From: Microbacterium sp. LKL04
GTDB taxonomy: Bacteria; Actinomycetota; Actinomycetes; Actinomycetales; Microbacteriaceae
DNA: 64,000 bases
Direction: 5' to 3'
NCBI RefSeq assembly: GCF_900102005.1
Contig: NZ_LT627736.1
Location: 1,116,001 to 1,180,000 of the forward strand
The stretch's first letter is position 1. The number at the start of each line of letters is the position of its first letter. The position numbers and the translations under genes are program-made. The notes below the pieces were generated by a model, which saw only the letters and a list, made by a program, of their open reading frames with translations, was not told where the DNA came from and searched no databases. Of this stretch, positions 1 through 8,725 are shown piece after piece.

Positions 1-46
1 CCTGCGGGGTGCGGGCCGCACCGACGATGACGATCTCTTCGCTCAT
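1..46 (-). CDS. Thiolase (acetyl-CoA C-acetyltransferase family), N-terminal fragment
   Basis: The gene starts at the ATG at 46-44 and runs off the left edge of the window. The first 15 codons read [15 protein letters not shown], which matches the start of thiolase-superfamily acetyl-CoA acetyltransferases (the AxRTP strand-loop). Its ATG overlaps the TGA of the CoA-transferase B subunit (ATGA), so the three genes form one operon. In such operons thiolase cleaves the acyl-CoA made by the transferase, either acetoacetyl-CoA or 3-oxoadipyl-CoA. The active-site cysteines lie outside the window, so substrate class is inferred only. Confidence 0.75.
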   Translation of the reverse strand, partial: MSEEIVIVGAARTPQ

Positions 47-693
47 GACTCCACCTTCGCATCGGACACGATGAGGCCCGGCTCCGTCGCGTCGCGGACA
101 TCCTGCACGCTGACGCCGGGGGCGCTCTCCACCAGCACCAGACCGTCGCCCGTGACGTCGATCACGGCGAGGTCCGTGATGATGCGGTCGACCACGCCGC
201 GGCCGGTCAACGGCAGGGAACACGCGTCGACGATCTTCGGAGAGCCGTCCCGGGCGACGTGCTCCATCAGGACGATCACGCGGGCTGCGCCATGGACCAG
301 GTCCATCGCCCCGCCCGGACCCTTGACCATCTTCCCGGGGATCATCCAGTTCGCGAGGTCGCCGGTCGCCGAGACCTGCATCGCGCCGAGGATCGCGGCG
401 TCGATCTTCCCCCCGCGGATCATCCCGAAGCTGAGTGCGGAGTCGAAGAACGCAGCCCCCGGGAGCGTCGTCACCGTCTCCTTTCCCGCGTTGATGAGGT
501 CGGGATCGACGTCGGCCTCTCGGGGGTAGGGCCCGACCCCCAGGATGCCGTTCTCGGACTGCAGTACGACCACGACCCCTTCGGGCACATGATTGGGAAC
601 CAGAGTCGGGAGCCCGATCCCCAGGTTCACGTAGGAGCCGTCCTGCAGCTCCGCGGCCGCCCGTGCCGCCATCTGATCCCTGGTCAGCGCCAT
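43..693 (-). CDS. CoA transferase subunit B (3-oxoacid CoA-transferase family)
   Basis: This 216-residue protein is the beta subunit of a two-subunit type I CoA transferase that moves CoA from succinyl-CoA to a 3-oxoacid. The motif [10 protein letters not shown] carries the family's catalytic glutamate, and the N-terminal [10 protein letters not shown] stretch is typical of subunit B. The ATG at 693 is chosen because GGAGGGGG precedes it and the A subunit ends 1 nt upstream; the open frame continues upstream only as shadow. With subunit A and a thiolase it could serve acetoacetate use or the last steps of the beta-ketoadipate pathway (scoB or pcaJ); the sequence alone does not decide. Confidence 0.92.
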   Translation of the reverse strand: MALTRDQMAARAAAELQDGSYVNLGIGLPTLVPNHVPEGVVVVLQSENGILGVGPYPREADVDPDLINAGKETVTTLPGAAFFDSALSFGMIRGGKIDAAILGAMQVSATGDLANWMIPGKMVKGPGGAMDLVHGAARVIVLMEHVARDGSPKIVDACSLPLTGRGVVDRIITDLAVIDVTGDGLVLVESAPGVSVQDVRDATEPGLIVSDAKVES

Positions 694-694
694 C

Positions 695-1468
695 TCACTC
701 CCCCTCCGCAGCGACCGTACGTCGCTCGATGCGCTTCTCGATCTCGGTCCCGACCTCCACCACACGATGCACGAAGACGCCGGGCAGGTGGACGGCATCC
801 GGATCGATCCCGCCCGGCTCGATCAGCTCCTCGACCTGCGCGATGCAGACGCGACCCGCCATCGCGGCCAACGGGTTGAAGTTGCGGGCCGACTTCGCGA
901 AGACGAGGTTCCCGTGCCGATCGCCGCGGAGCGCGTGCACGAAAGCGAAGTCGGTCGTGATCGCCTCCTCGAGCACGTACTCCTTCTCGACGCCATCGAC
1001 CGCGAACGTCCGGACGTCCTTGGCCGGGGATGCCAGCGCCACCCCGCCCCGGCCGTCGTAGCGCCGCGGCAACCCGCCGTCGGCGACCTGCGTCCCGACG
1101 CCCGTCTGCGTGAAGAACGCCGCGATACCCGAGCCGCCGGCGCGCAACTTCTCGGCGAGGGTCCCTTGAGGCGTCAGCTCGAGTTCGAGTTCACCCGAGA
1201 GGAACTGCCGCTCGAACTCCTTGTTCTCACCGACGTAGGACGAGGTCATCTTCCGGATGCGGCGCGCACGCAGAAGGATGCCCAACCCCCAGTCGTCGAC
1301 CCCGCAGTTGTTGGAGACGATCGAGAGGTCCGTTGTGCCCTGCGCGAGCAGGGCCTCGATCAGGGCGATCGGATTGCCCGAGAGCCCGAAACCGCCCACG
1401 GCGATGCTCGCGCCGTCCGGGATGTCGGCGACCGCCTCCGCCGCGCCTGCCACCGTCTTGTCGATCAC
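695..1468 (-). CDS. CoA transferase subunit A (3-oxoacid CoA-transferase family)
   Basis: The 257-residue alpha subunit partners the B subunit encoded next to it. The N-terminal GGFGLSGNP loop (about residues 25-33) is the CoA-binding signature of subunit A. It starts with GTG at 1468 behind the Shine-Dalgarno GAAGGAG. It is the first gene of the operon (A, B, thiolase) and is transcribed away from the IclR regulator, which is the usual arrangement for substrate-induced control by such regulators. The family (ScoA/PcaI) is clear; acetoacetate versus 3-oxoadipate as acceptor is unresolved. Confidence 0.92.
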   Translation of the reverse strand: MIDKTVAGAAEAVADIPDGASIAVGGFGLSGNPIALIEALLAQGTTDLSIVSNNCGVDDWGLGILLRARRIRKMTSSYVGENKEFERQFLSGELELELTPQGTLAEKLRAGGSGIAAFFTQTGVGTQVADGGLPRRYDGRGGVALASPAKDVRTFAVDGVEKEYVLEEAITTDFAFVHALRGDRHGNLVFAKSARNFNPLAAMAGRVCIAQVEELIEPGGIDPDAVHLPGVFVHRVVEVGTEIEKRIERRTVAAEGE

Positions 1469-1559
1469 TGCGCACTCCTTCGTGTCGTCCGCCCTCCAGC
1501 TTCCCCCGTCGGTGAGCCGGAGCGGGAACGGATGATTGCCATGTGGGCGAGCCGGCGCC

Positions 1560-1577
1560 TAGGGTCCACATTGTGGA
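1560..1577 (+). promoter_or_regulatory. Leaderless iclR promoter overlapped by a 13-bp operator-like palindrome
   Basis: TAGGGT (1560-1565) lies 7 nt before the GTG at 1573, the spacing of a leaderless actinobacterial promoter. TCCACA-T-TGTGGA (1565-1577) is a perfect inverted repeat covering the start site and the start codon. IclR-family proteins bind short palindromes of this kind, so negative autoregulation is a reasonable inference. The site is 97 bp from the divergent CoA-transferase start and could also serve that operon. Confidence 0.6.
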
Positions 1578-2364
1578 ACGACCCGCGGCATCCGTCCCCG
1601 GCGCGCAGGCGATCGCGCGCGCCGTCCACCTGCTGCGACTCGTGAGCGCGGCGGGGACGACGGGCAAGGGTGTGCGGGAGCTGGCCGTCGACGCCGGCCT
1701 TACACGCACGACCACCCACCGCCTCCTGTCCGCCCTCCGCGCGGAGGGGCTCGTCGACCAGGACGAACGGAGTGCGCGCTGGCTCGCAGGCCCGGAGCTG
1801 TTCCTCATGGGCGCCGCGGCCGCCCCTCGCTACGACGTCACCCATCTCGCGGGCGACATCGTCCGCTCCCTCGCAGTCAAGACGGAGGAGAGCGCGTTCC
1901 TGTCCGTCCGGAGAGGCGACGAGACCGTGTGCCTGGTGCGCGAGGAGGGCTCGTTCCCGATCCGGTCCTTCGTTCTCAGCGAGGGCGTCCGATTCCCCCT
2001 CGGCGTGGCGTCCGCCGGACTCGCCATCCTGTCTTTCCTGCCCCAGGAGGACGTGGATGCCTACCTCGTCCGACATCCCGAACTCGTCGCACGATGGGGT
2101 GAGGCCCACGATGCGGCGTCCCTCACACGGCGAGTCGCCGACACACGCGACCGCGGGTACGCCGTCAATCCCGGACTCATCGTGCCGGGGTCCTGGGGGC
2201 TGGGCGCGGCCGTCTTCGATCACGCGGGACGACCGGCGTGGGCCCTCAGCCTCACCGGGGTCGAGTTCCGGTTCGGCGCAGACCGGCTGCCGGAACTGGG
2301 CAGGCTGCTGCTCGCCCACGCGCACCAGCTGACGACGCGCGTCCAGTCCGCGAGACGGATGTGA
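1573..2364 (+). CDS. IclR-family transcriptional regulator
   Basis: A 263-residue protein with an N-terminal winged helix-turn-helix (about residues 12-70, including GVRELAVDAGLTRTTTHRLL) and a C-terminal IclR effector domain (about 90-255). IclR proteins sense small carboxylic acids and control adjacent catabolic genes, here most plausibly the divergent CoA-transferase/thiolase operon. The GTG at 1573 is preferred over the in-frame GTG at 1543, because a TANNNT -10 box ends exactly 7 nt upstream of it and the earlier start would lie before the predicted transcription start. The effector is unknown; a PcaR-like role is possible if the operon serves aromatic breakdown. Confidence 0.88.
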   Translation: MERPAASVPGAQAIARAVHLLRLVSAAGTTGKGVRELAVDAGLTRTTTHRLLSALRAEGLVDQDERSARWLAGPELFLMGAAAAPRYDVTHLAGDIVRSLAVKTEESAFLSVRRGDETVCLVREEGSFPIRSFVLSEGVRFPLGVASAGLAILSFLPQEDVDAYLVRHPELVARWGEAHDAASLTRRVADTRDRGYAVNPGLIVPGSWGLGAAVFDHAGRPAWALSLTGVEFRFGADRLPELGRLLLAHAHQLTTRVQSARRM

Positions 2365-2370
2365 CGCGGG

Positions 2371-3786
2371 TCAGAGTCCGGCCGACTCCAGCCACCGGAG
2401 CCAGACCTCGCTGACCGTCGGGTACGCCGGGACAGCGTGCCACAAGCGCTCCAGCGGGACCTCGCCGACGATCGCGATGGTCGCGGCGTGCAGGAGCTCG
2501 GCGACGTCGGGTCCGACGAACGTCGCTCCGACGAGGACGCGCCGCTCGGTGTCGATGACGGCCCGCGACATGCCTTCGTAGCGGTCCGAGTGGGTACTGG
2601 CCCCGGCGACCCAGGACAGGTCGTAGTCGACGACCTGGACGGCGATGCCGGCGGCTCGCGCGGATGCCTCGGTGTGCCCGACGGCGGCGACCTCGGGGTC
2701 GGTGAACACGACCTGCGGCACGGCGGTATGGTCGGCCGTCGCTGCGAGCGGTCCCCAGGCCGAGGTGTCGACGTCGGTTGAGGCGGCGCGCCGCGCGATG
2801 ACGTCGCCAGCGATCCTCGCCTGGTACTTGCCCTGGTGAGTGAGAAGCGCGCGGTGGTTGACATCGCCGACGGCGTAGAGCCAGTCGCTGCCGGGGACGC
2901 GGAGCGTGTCGTCGACCTCGATCCACTCTCCGGCCTTCTGCCCGACGGCGTCGAGCCCGACGTCCTCGGTGCGGGGCACCCGACCCGTGGCGACGAGGAT
3001 CTCCTCGGCACGCACCGTCGACCCGTCGTCGAGCGACACTGTCACGCCGTCCTCGGCACGCTCGACGCCGGTGACCCCGACGCCGGTGCGGACGGTCGCG
3101 CCGGCAGCGGTGAGCGACGTGCCCACGGCCTCGCCGGCGAAGTCCTCGAGGCCGCCCAGCAGGGACGACCGGGCGATCACCGTGACCTCGGATCCGAATG
3201 CGGCGAACGCGGTCGCCATCTCGACCCCGACGACGCCGCCACCGAGCACGACGAGGGAGGACGGCACCTCGGTGACGCCGGTCGCCTCGCGGCTCGTCCA
3301 CGGCGCGGCATCCCGCAGTCCGGGGATGTCGGGCAGCAGCGCAGCCGAGCCCGTGCACACGGCGACCGCGTGGCGCGCGCGGAGTACCGTCGTCGACCCG
3401 TCGGCAGCCTCGACCGTGACCTGCTTCTCCGCCGTCAGGCGGCCGTGACCCCGGACGAGATCGATCCCTGCGCTCTCCAGCCACTCGACCTGCGACGTGT
3501 CCTGGTAGTCGTGCACCATCCGGTCGCGTCGCGCGAGGACGGCCGCGACGTCGACGCCCCCGCTCACCGCCTCGGCAGCGCCCGCGACGTCTCGGGCGGC
3601 CCGCAGAGCGGCGGGTGCCCGCAGAAGCGCTTTCGACGGCATGCACGCCCAGTACGAGCACTCGCCGCCGACGAGTTCGCTCTCCACGATCACGGCCGAC
3701 AATCCGCCGCGCACGGCCCTGTCGGCGACGTTCTCGCCGACAGGGCCGGCTCCGATGACGATGAGGTCGTACTCGCGTGTGGTCAT
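2371..3786 (-). CDS. FAD-dependent pyridine nucleotide-disulfide oxidoreductase, MerA/Lpd-like
   Basis: A 471-residue class I flavoprotein disulfide reductase. It has the FAD Rossmann motif GAGPVGENVA near residue 10, the redox pair CSYWAC followed by MPSK, an NAD(P)-binding GGGVVGVE segment and a C-terminal dimerisation domain. In lipoamide dehydrogenase the C-terminal motif is HPT...E with a catalytic His; here it reads AYPTVSE, so the His is replaced by Tyr, as in mercuric-reductase-type members. This argues against true lipoamide dehydrogenase and for an uncharacterised NAD(P)H-dependent reductase. It stands alone, convergent with iclR. The ATG at 3786 follows a leaderless -10 box. Confidence 0.85.
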   Translation of the reverse strand: MTTREYDLIVIGAGPVGENVADRAVRGGLSAVIVESELVGGECSYWACMPSKALLRAPAALRAARDVAGAAEAVSGGVDVAAVLARRDRMVHDYQDTSQVEWLESAGIDLVRGHGRLTAEKQVTVEAADGSTTVLRARHAVAVCTGSAALLPDIPGLRDAAPWTSREATGVTEVPSSLVVLGGGVVGVEMATAFAAFGSEVTVIARSSLLGGLEDFAGEAVGTSLTAAGATVRTGVGVTGVERAEDGVTVSLDDGSTVRAEEILVATGRVPRTEDVGLDAVGQKAGEWIEVDDTLRVPGSDWLYAVGDVNHRALLTHQGKYQARIAGDVIARRAASTDVDTSAWGPLAATADHTAVPQVVFTDPEVAAVGHTEASARAAGIAVQVVDYDLSWVAGASTHSDRYEGMSRAVIDTERRVLVGATFVGPDVAELLHAATIAIVGEVPLERLWHAVPAYPTVSEVWLRWLESAGL

Positions 3787-3793
3787 GCCCCAC

Positions 3794-3799
3794 ACCGTA
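3794..3799 (-). promoter_or_regulatory. Leaderless promoter -10 (TACGGT) of the flavoprotein gene
   Basis: Reading the minus strand, TACGGT is followed by 7 nt and then the ATG at 3786, with no Shine-Dalgarno sequence in between. The predicted transcript begins at or next to the start codon. Confidence 0.55.
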
Positions 3800-3921
3800 C
3801 CGAGCGGACGCCTCCCGAGGCCGCCCCTTGCCATATCGGGCAGATGACGTCAATGGACGCCCGGGACTGCCGGGATGTCGGAGGTCTGTGGTTTGCTGAA
3901 GCACCGGCCGAAAGGACCCCT

Positions 3922-4758
3922 ATGGCGATCGAATTCCGATCCGTCACGAAGCGATTCGGCGACGGAGCAGCCGCCGTCGACGACGTCTCCCTCGAGATGC
4001 CGGCTCGCAAGACGACGGTGCTGGTCGGATCCTCCGGCTGCGGCAAGACGACGTTGCTCCGGATGATCAACCGGCTCATCGAACCGACCTCCGGCGACAT
4101 CACGATCGACGGCGAGTCGATCCGCTCGCGCGACGCCGTGCAGTTGCGTCGCAGCATCGGTTACGTCCTCCAGAACGCCGGCCTCCTCCCCCACTACACC
4201 GTGGCCGACAACATCGCGACCGTGCCGGTGCTCACGGGCCAGACCCGCGCGAGCGCCCGGCGTCGCGCGTTGGAGCTGATGGAGGTCGTCGGCCTCGACA
4301 CGGCGTTCGCCGACCGCTATCCCGCTCAGCTCTCGGGCGGTCAGCAGCAGCGCGTCGGGGTCGCACGCGCACTCGCCGCGGACCCCAACATCCTGCTCAT
4401 GGACGAGCCCTTCGGGGCGGTCGACCCCATCGTGCGCAAGGAGCTGCAGGCTGAGGTCATCCGGCTGCAGCGCGAACTCGACAAGACGATCGTCTTCGTG
4501 ACCCACGACATCGACGAAGCATTCCTCCTGGGTGACCAGGTCGTCATCCTCCAGAAGGGCGCTCGCATCGCGCAGCGCGGGACGCCGTCGGAGATCATCG
4601 AGGGCCCCGCCGACGAGTTCGTCGCGAGCTTCATCGGCGCCGACCGCGGTGCGCGGGCCTTCCACGCCAAGCAGACCGACCGGGGCACGGTGCTCGTCGA
4701 CGGGTCCGGCCGTACGCAGGGCGTCCTTCTTCCCGGCGCGCCGGGTGACGAAGGGTGA
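3922..4758 (+). CDS. Osmoprotectant ABC transporter ATP-binding protein (OpuCA/ProV family)
   Basis: A 278-residue ATPase that energises uptake of glycine betaine, choline, carnitine or a similar osmolyte. Walker A is GSSGCGKTT (about residues 36-44), the signature is LSGGQQQRV, Walker B is LLMDEPF and the switch His is in FVTHD. The C-terminal tail of about 45 residues is too short for the tandem CBS domains of full OpuCA. The ATG at 3922 has AAAGGA 5 nt upstream; the longer upstream frame is not coding. It is the first gene of a four-gene importer operon (ATPase, permease, permease, binding lipoprotein). Confidence 0.92.
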   Translation: MAIEFRSVTKRFGDGAAAVDDVSLEMPARKTTVLVGSSGCGKTTLLRMINRLIEPTSGDITIDGESIRSRDAVQLRRSIGYVLQNAGLLPHYTVADNIATVPVLTGQTRASARRRALELMEVVGLDTAFADRYPAQLSGGQQQRVGVARALAADPNILLMDEPFGAVDPIVRKELQAEVIRLQRELDKTIVFVTHDIDEAFLLGDQVVILQKGARIAQRGTPSEIIEGPADEFVASFIGADRGARAFHAKQTDRGTVLVDGSGRTQGVLLPGAPGDEG

Positions 4759-4765
4759 CGCCCGG

Positions 4766-5443
4766 ATGAACTGGGTCTCCGAGAACCTCGACCTGATCGG
4801 ACAGCTGACTCTCGCCCATCTCCGACAGAGCGCCATCTCGATCATCCTCGGTTTCGTCATCGCCATCCCCCTCGGCTGGGCGGCGTTCCGGTTCACGAGG
4901 CTCCGCGGCACGCTGCTGGGCGTGGTCGGCATCCTCTACACGATCCCCTCGTTCGGGTTGTTCGCCCTCATCAGCGCGACGACGGGCATCGGTCTGCTCT
5001 CCGAGACGAACCTCGTCGTCGCCCTCACGATCTACGCGGTCGCGATCATGACGCGCTCCGTGACCGACGGCCTCGCATCGGTGGATGCCGCGGTCCGCAG
5101 CGCGGCGGTCGCCGTCGGGTTCGGGCCGGTCAAGCGCTTCTGGACGGTGGACTTCCCGCTCGCCGGCCCGGTCATGCTCGCGGGTCTGCGGGTGACCGCG
5201 GTCTCGACGATCTCGCTCGCCACGGTCGGAGCACTCATCGGGGTGCAGAACCTCGGGTACCTCTTCACCAACGGATCGCAGCGGCGGATCATCCCCGAAG
5301 TGCTCGCGGGTGTCCTGGCCGTCGTGGTCATCGCCCTCGTGATCGATCTCGTCCTCGTGCTCGCCGGGCGTGCGCTCATGCCGTGGACCCGCCGGACACG
5401 AGTGCCCCGCGAGCGTGCACGCGCGGCGGAGGTGACGGCATGA
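4766..5443 (+). CDS. Osmoprotectant ABC transporter permease (OpuCB-like)
   Basis: A 225-residue inner-membrane permease with about five to six hydrophobic helices and the binding-protein-dependent transport signature (an EAA-like loop around DAAVRSAAVAVGFGPVKRFW) that contacts the ATPase. It begins 7 nt after the ATPase stop. Its ATGA junction with the second permease indicates translational coupling, so the two permeases probably form a heterodimeric channel, as in OpuC systems. Confidence 0.9.
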   Translation: MNWVSENLDLIGQLTLAHLRQSAISIILGFVIAIPLGWAAFRFTRLRGTLLGVVGILYTIPSFGLFALISATTGIGLLSETNLVVALTIYAVAIMTRSVTDGLASVDAAVRSAAVAVGFGPVKRFWTVDFPLAGPVMLAGLRVTAVSTISLATVGALIGVQNLGYLFTNGSQRRIIPEVLAGVLAVVVIALVIDLVLVLAGRALMPWTRRTRVPRERARAAEVTA

Positions 5444-6162
5444 ACGTCTTCCTCGAGGCCTTCGCGTGGATCTTCTCCCCCGACCGGGCCACCGGCTACC
5501 TCCCCCTTTGGGAGGCCGTCCTTCAGCACCTCGGTTTCACCTTCGGCTCGGTCGCGATCGCCGCGATCATCGCGATCCCCGCCGGGTGGGCGATCGGCCA
5601 CACCGGCAAGGGCCGTGAGATCGCCGTGTTCCTCTCGGGAGCCGCGCGGTCCCTCCCCTCGCTGGGGCTCGTCGTCCTGCTGTACCTCGTCATCGGCGTC
5701 AACTTCAAGGAGCAGGCCGCCGTGGTGGCCTTCGTCCTCCTCGCGATCCCGTCGATCCTCGCCGGGGCCTACGCCGGCGTCGAAGCGATCAGCCGGTCCA
5801 CCGTGGAGGCGGGACGCGCCGTCGGGATGACGCCGATGCAGATCCTCTGGAAGATCGAGGTCCCCCTCGGCCTCCCCCTGCTCATCGGCGGCATCCGTTC
5901 AGCGGTCCTGCAAGTCGTGGCGACGGTCACCATCGCGGCATACGTGGGTCTGGGCGGCCTCGGCTTCGCCCTCATCCAGGGCATCCAGACCCGTAACGCC
6001 GCCCAGATCCTCGGTGCGTCGATCGTCGTCGTCGTCCTCGCCCTCGCACTGGACGGGATCTTCGCCCTCTTCCAGCGCATCGTCGTGCCCCGCGGCGTCG
6101 CCGTCCAGCACGCTTCCCCCGCGCGTCGCCGCACCCGGCGCACGGCCGTTCCGACCACCTGA
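5440..6162 (+). CDS. Osmoprotectant ABC transporter permease (OpuCD-like)
   Basis: This 240-residue permease is the partner of the preceding one, starting inside its stop codon (ATGA). It has the same fold, with hydrophobic segments and an EAA-type loop (VEAGRAVGMTPMQILWKIEVP). The loss of amphipathic order after about residue 225, giving an Arg/Thr-rich tail, is common in these permeases. It is followed after 38 nt by the binding-protein gene. Confidence 0.9.
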   Translation: MNVFLEAFAWIFSPDRATGYLPLWEAVLQHLGFTFGSVAIAAIIAIPAGWAIGHTGKGREIAVFLSGAARSLPSLGLVVLLYLVIGVNFKEQAAVVAFVLLAIPSILAGAYAGVEAISRSTVEAGRAVGMTPMQILWKIEVPLGLPLLIGGIRSAVLQVVATVTIAAYVGLGGLGFALIQGIQTRNAAQILGASIVVVVLALALDGIFALFQRIVVPRGVAVQHASPARRRTRRTAVPTT

Positions 6163-6200
6163 CCCAGACATCCCGACCACCACCCCACCCGGAGGCATCC

Positions 6201-7115
6201 ATGTCCATCACACGCACCCGCATCCTGCCAGCCGTCGGCCTCGCTGCCGTCGCCATCGTCGCCCTCTCCGCCTGCGGCTCGAGCGACTCCCTCGAGGGCA
6301 GCGGCTCGAACGGCAACGACGGCGGAGGAGACCAGTCGAAGACGATCGTCGTCGGCTCGCAGTCGTACCCGTCGAACGAGATCATCGCCGAGATCTACTC
6401 GCAGGTGCTCGAGAGCGACGGCTTCACGGTCGAACGGAAGTTCGCGATCGGACAGCGTGACGCGTACATGCCGTCGATCGAGGACGGCTCCATCGATCTC
6501 TTCCCCGAGTACACGGGCAGCCTGCTGCAGTACTACGACAAGTCCGCGACGGCGGGATCGGCCGACGAGGTCTACGCAGCCATGGAGAAGGTGCTGCCGG
6601 AGAACCTGACGGCGCTCGATTACTCGCCGGCGACCGACCAGGATTCCTACAACGTCACCGCTGCATTCGCGAAGGAGAACAACCTCACCGAGATCGGCGA
6701 CCTGGCCAGCCTCACGGATCTGACGTTCGGCGGCGCGCCCGAGCTGGAGCAGCGCCCCTACTTCACCGACCTCCAGAAGGTGTACGGCGTCGATGCCAAG
6801 TTCGAGGCGACCGCCGACACGACCGTCGACGAACTCGTCGCGGGCAACATCCAGGTGGCCAACGTGTACAGCGCCGACCCGCGCATCGAGACCGAGGATC
6901 TCGTCACGCTCCAGGACCCTAAGGGACTCTTCCTCGCCGCGAACGTGGTCCCCATCGCCAACGCCGACAAGGCTGATGAGATCGCGGACGTCATCAACAA
7001 GGTGAGCGCGGCGATGAGCCCTGAAGAGCTCGTGGCCATGAACGTCGAGTCCACCGACGGACAGCGCTCGAGCGCGGACATCGCCAAGGACTGGATCGCT
7101 GAGAACCTCGGCTGA
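6201..7115 (+). CDS. Osmoprotectant ABC transporter substrate-binding lipoprotein (OpuCC/ProX family)
   Basis: A 304-residue extracellular binding protein. The signal peptide ends in the lipobox LSAC, with lipidated Cys25, followed by a Gly/Ser/Asp linker to about residue 48. The mature part opens with TIVVGSQSYPSNEIIAEIYSQ, typical of the glycine betaine/OsmX (PF04069) family, and it binds osmolyte outside the membrane for the two permeases upstream. A GGAGG Shine-Dalgarno lies before the ATG. Which osmolyte is bound cannot be read from the sequence. Confidence 0.92.
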   Translation: MSITRTRILPAVGLAAVAIVALSACGSSDSLEGSGSNGNDGGGDQSKTIVVGSQSYPSNEIIAEIYSQVLESDGFTVERKFAIGQRDAYMPSIEDGSIDLFPEYTGSLLQYYDKSATAGSADEVYAAMEKVLPENLTALDYSPATDQDSYNVTAAFAKENNLTEIGDLASLTDLTFGGAPELEQRPYFTDLQKVYGVDAKFEATADTTVDELVAGNIQVANVYSADPRIETEDLVTLQDPKGLFLAANVVPIANADKADEIADVINKVSAAMSPEELVAMNVESTDGQRSSADIAKDWIAENLG

Positions 7116-7118
7116 GTC

Positions 7119-7910
7119 ATGACAGGCGAGGGCCCGCAGGACATCACCGGATCCGTCAGCGTCGTCATCCCCGTGAAGGACGACGCCGAAGGACTCCGGC
7201 GATGCCTCCGGGCCCTCGCTCTGCAGACACGTGCGGCCGACGAGATCGTCGTCGTCGACAACGGCTCGGACGACGATTCCGCCCGTGTCGCGCGTGAGGG
7301 CGGGGCCCGAGTCGTCGCGTGCGCCCAGCCCGGCATCCCCGCCGCCGCCGCGACCGGCTACGACGCTGCGAAGGGTGAGTTGATCCTCCGGCTCGACGCG
7401 GACTGCGTGCCGGCCGCATCGTGGATCGAGACCATGAGTACCGTCGCCCATCGACGACCCGACGTCGACGTCTTCGCCGGTGGCGCTCGGTTCATCGACG
7501 GCCCTCGCCCGCTCCGACGGCCCCTGGCCGCGGCGTACCTCGGCAGTTACGGACTGGTTCTCACCCCCACCCTGGGCCACCTCCCTCTTTTCGGGTCGAA
7601 CCTGGCGATGCGTCGCAGCGCGTGGAGGCGGGTCAGTGATGCGGTGCACCGCGGCGATCCGGAACTACACGACGATCTCGACCTCGCGTTCCACCTGGGT
7701 GAACACCACCGGATCCGCTTCGTCCCCGAGGCAGGAATGGGTATCTCGATGCGGCCGTTCGCGTCCGCATCGGCCTTCCGGCGGCGGATCGTCCGCGGCA
7801 TCCGTACGGTCGTGTCGCACTGGCCCGCGGACTTCGCGCCTATCCGAGTGGCCCGCTCTGTCCTGCGCCGCGCACGCCGTCATCGCGGTCCCGGGGAGCA
7901 GCGGACATGA
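7119..7910 (+). CDS. Glycosyltransferase family 2
   Basis: A 263-residue GT-A fold glycosyltransferase: the SVVIPVKDDAEGLRRCL start, the VVDNGSDDDS nucleotide-binding loop and the DxD-like LRLDADCVP (about residues 87-95) are all present. There is no strong transmembrane helix, although the C-terminal third is basic and may sit on the membrane. It opens a run of four genes joined by short overlaps (7119-9524) directly downstream of the osmoprotectant operon. Donor and acceptor sugars are unknown. Confidence 0.85.
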   Translation: MTGEGPQDITGSVSVVIPVKDDAEGLRRCLRALALQTRAADEIVVVDNGSDDDSARVAREGGARVVACAQPGIPAAAATGYDAAKGELILRLDADCVPAASWIETMSTVAHRRPDVDVFAGGARFIDGPRPLRRPLAAAYLGSYGLVLTPTLGHLPLFGSNLAMRRSAWRRVSDAVHRGDPELHDDLDLAFHLGEHHRIRFVPEAGMGISMRPFASASAFRRRIVRGIRTVVSHWPADFAPIRVARSVLRRARRHRGPGEQRT

Positions 7911-8725
7911 CTCCTCTCCTCGGCGATGTCGGTGGGGGTCTCCTTCACCTCGCGACCTTCAACGTGCGCCGTCCCCTCCCCCGCTTCCTCTCCCTTCCCG
8001 CTGACAGCTGGGACCGTCGCCGGCAGGCGATGATGCGGATGTTGGCCCGCGAGGCCCCGGCGGTGCTCGCCACGCAGGAGGTCTTGCCCTCACCTGCTCG
8101 CGACATCCTGCAGTCGTTGGGAACGTCGTACACACGCATCGGCGTGGGACGCGGACGCGGAGGACGGGGCGAAGGCTGTCCGATCTTCTTCGACACTGCG
8201 CGACTCGAGCTCGTCGCGACACGACAGCTCGCTCTCTCCGACACCCCGGAGCTCCAGGGATCCCGCTCGTGGGGCAACCTCGTCCCCCGGATCATGGTCG
8301 TCGGGGTCTTCCGGCATCGGACCACCGGCGCACGGTTCGCAGTGGTCAACACCCACCTGGATCCGTTCTCCGCTCGTTCCCGCCTGCGCGCCGCCGACGC
8401 TGTACGAGACGAGGTACGGCGTCTCGGCATCCCGGCCGTCGTGACGGGTGACCTGAACGCCGGAGTGGACTCGGCGACTCAGCGTGCGCTTCTGAAAGAC
8501 GACCTCCTGACGGATGCCTGGGCCACGGCGGACGAGCGGGTGACGCCCGCGTTCGGCACGTACACGGGATACCGCGACCCGATCCGCGGCGGAGCACGGA
8601 TCGACGTGATCCTGACAAGCCCCGACATCGCGGTGGACCGCATCGGCATCGATGCTCGGCGAGAGGACGGTATTGCGCCGTCGGATCACCTGGCGATCCA
8701 CGCGGCGATCGAGGTGCCCAGATGA
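7907..8725 (+). CDS. Endonuclease/exonuclease/phosphatase (EEP) family hydrolase
   Basis: This 272-residue member of the metal-dependent EEP superfamily has ATFNVR at the start, the metal-ligand Glu in ATQEVL, the VTGDLNA strand and the C-terminal SDHLAI His motif. Members cleave phosphodiesters in nucleic acids, phospholipids or other phosphoesters. Without a signal peptide it should act in the cytoplasm or at the membrane face. It overlaps the glycosyltransferase gene by ATGA and the next membrane-protein gene by ATGA, so these products are probably made together. The substrate is unknown. Confidence 0.82.
   Translation: MTPLLGDVGGGLLHLATFNVRRPLPRFLSLPADSWDRRRQAMMRMLAREAPAVLATQEVLPSPARDILQSLGTSYTRIGVGRGRGGRGEGCPIFFDTARLELVATRQLALSDTPELQGSRSWGNLVPRIMVVGVFRHRTTGARFAVVNTHLDPFSARSRLRAADAVRDEVRRLGIPAVVTGDLNAGVDSATQRALLKDDLLTDAWATADERVTPAFGTYTGYRDPIRGGARIDVILTSPDIAVDRIGIDARREDGIAPSDHLAIHAAIEVPR

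Noticed and set aside
2836..3921. Long N-terminal extension of the osmoprotectant ATPase
   Set aside because: The extension is antisense to the flavoprotein gene; the ATG at 3922 has a proper ribosome site and gives a normal ATPase N-terminus.
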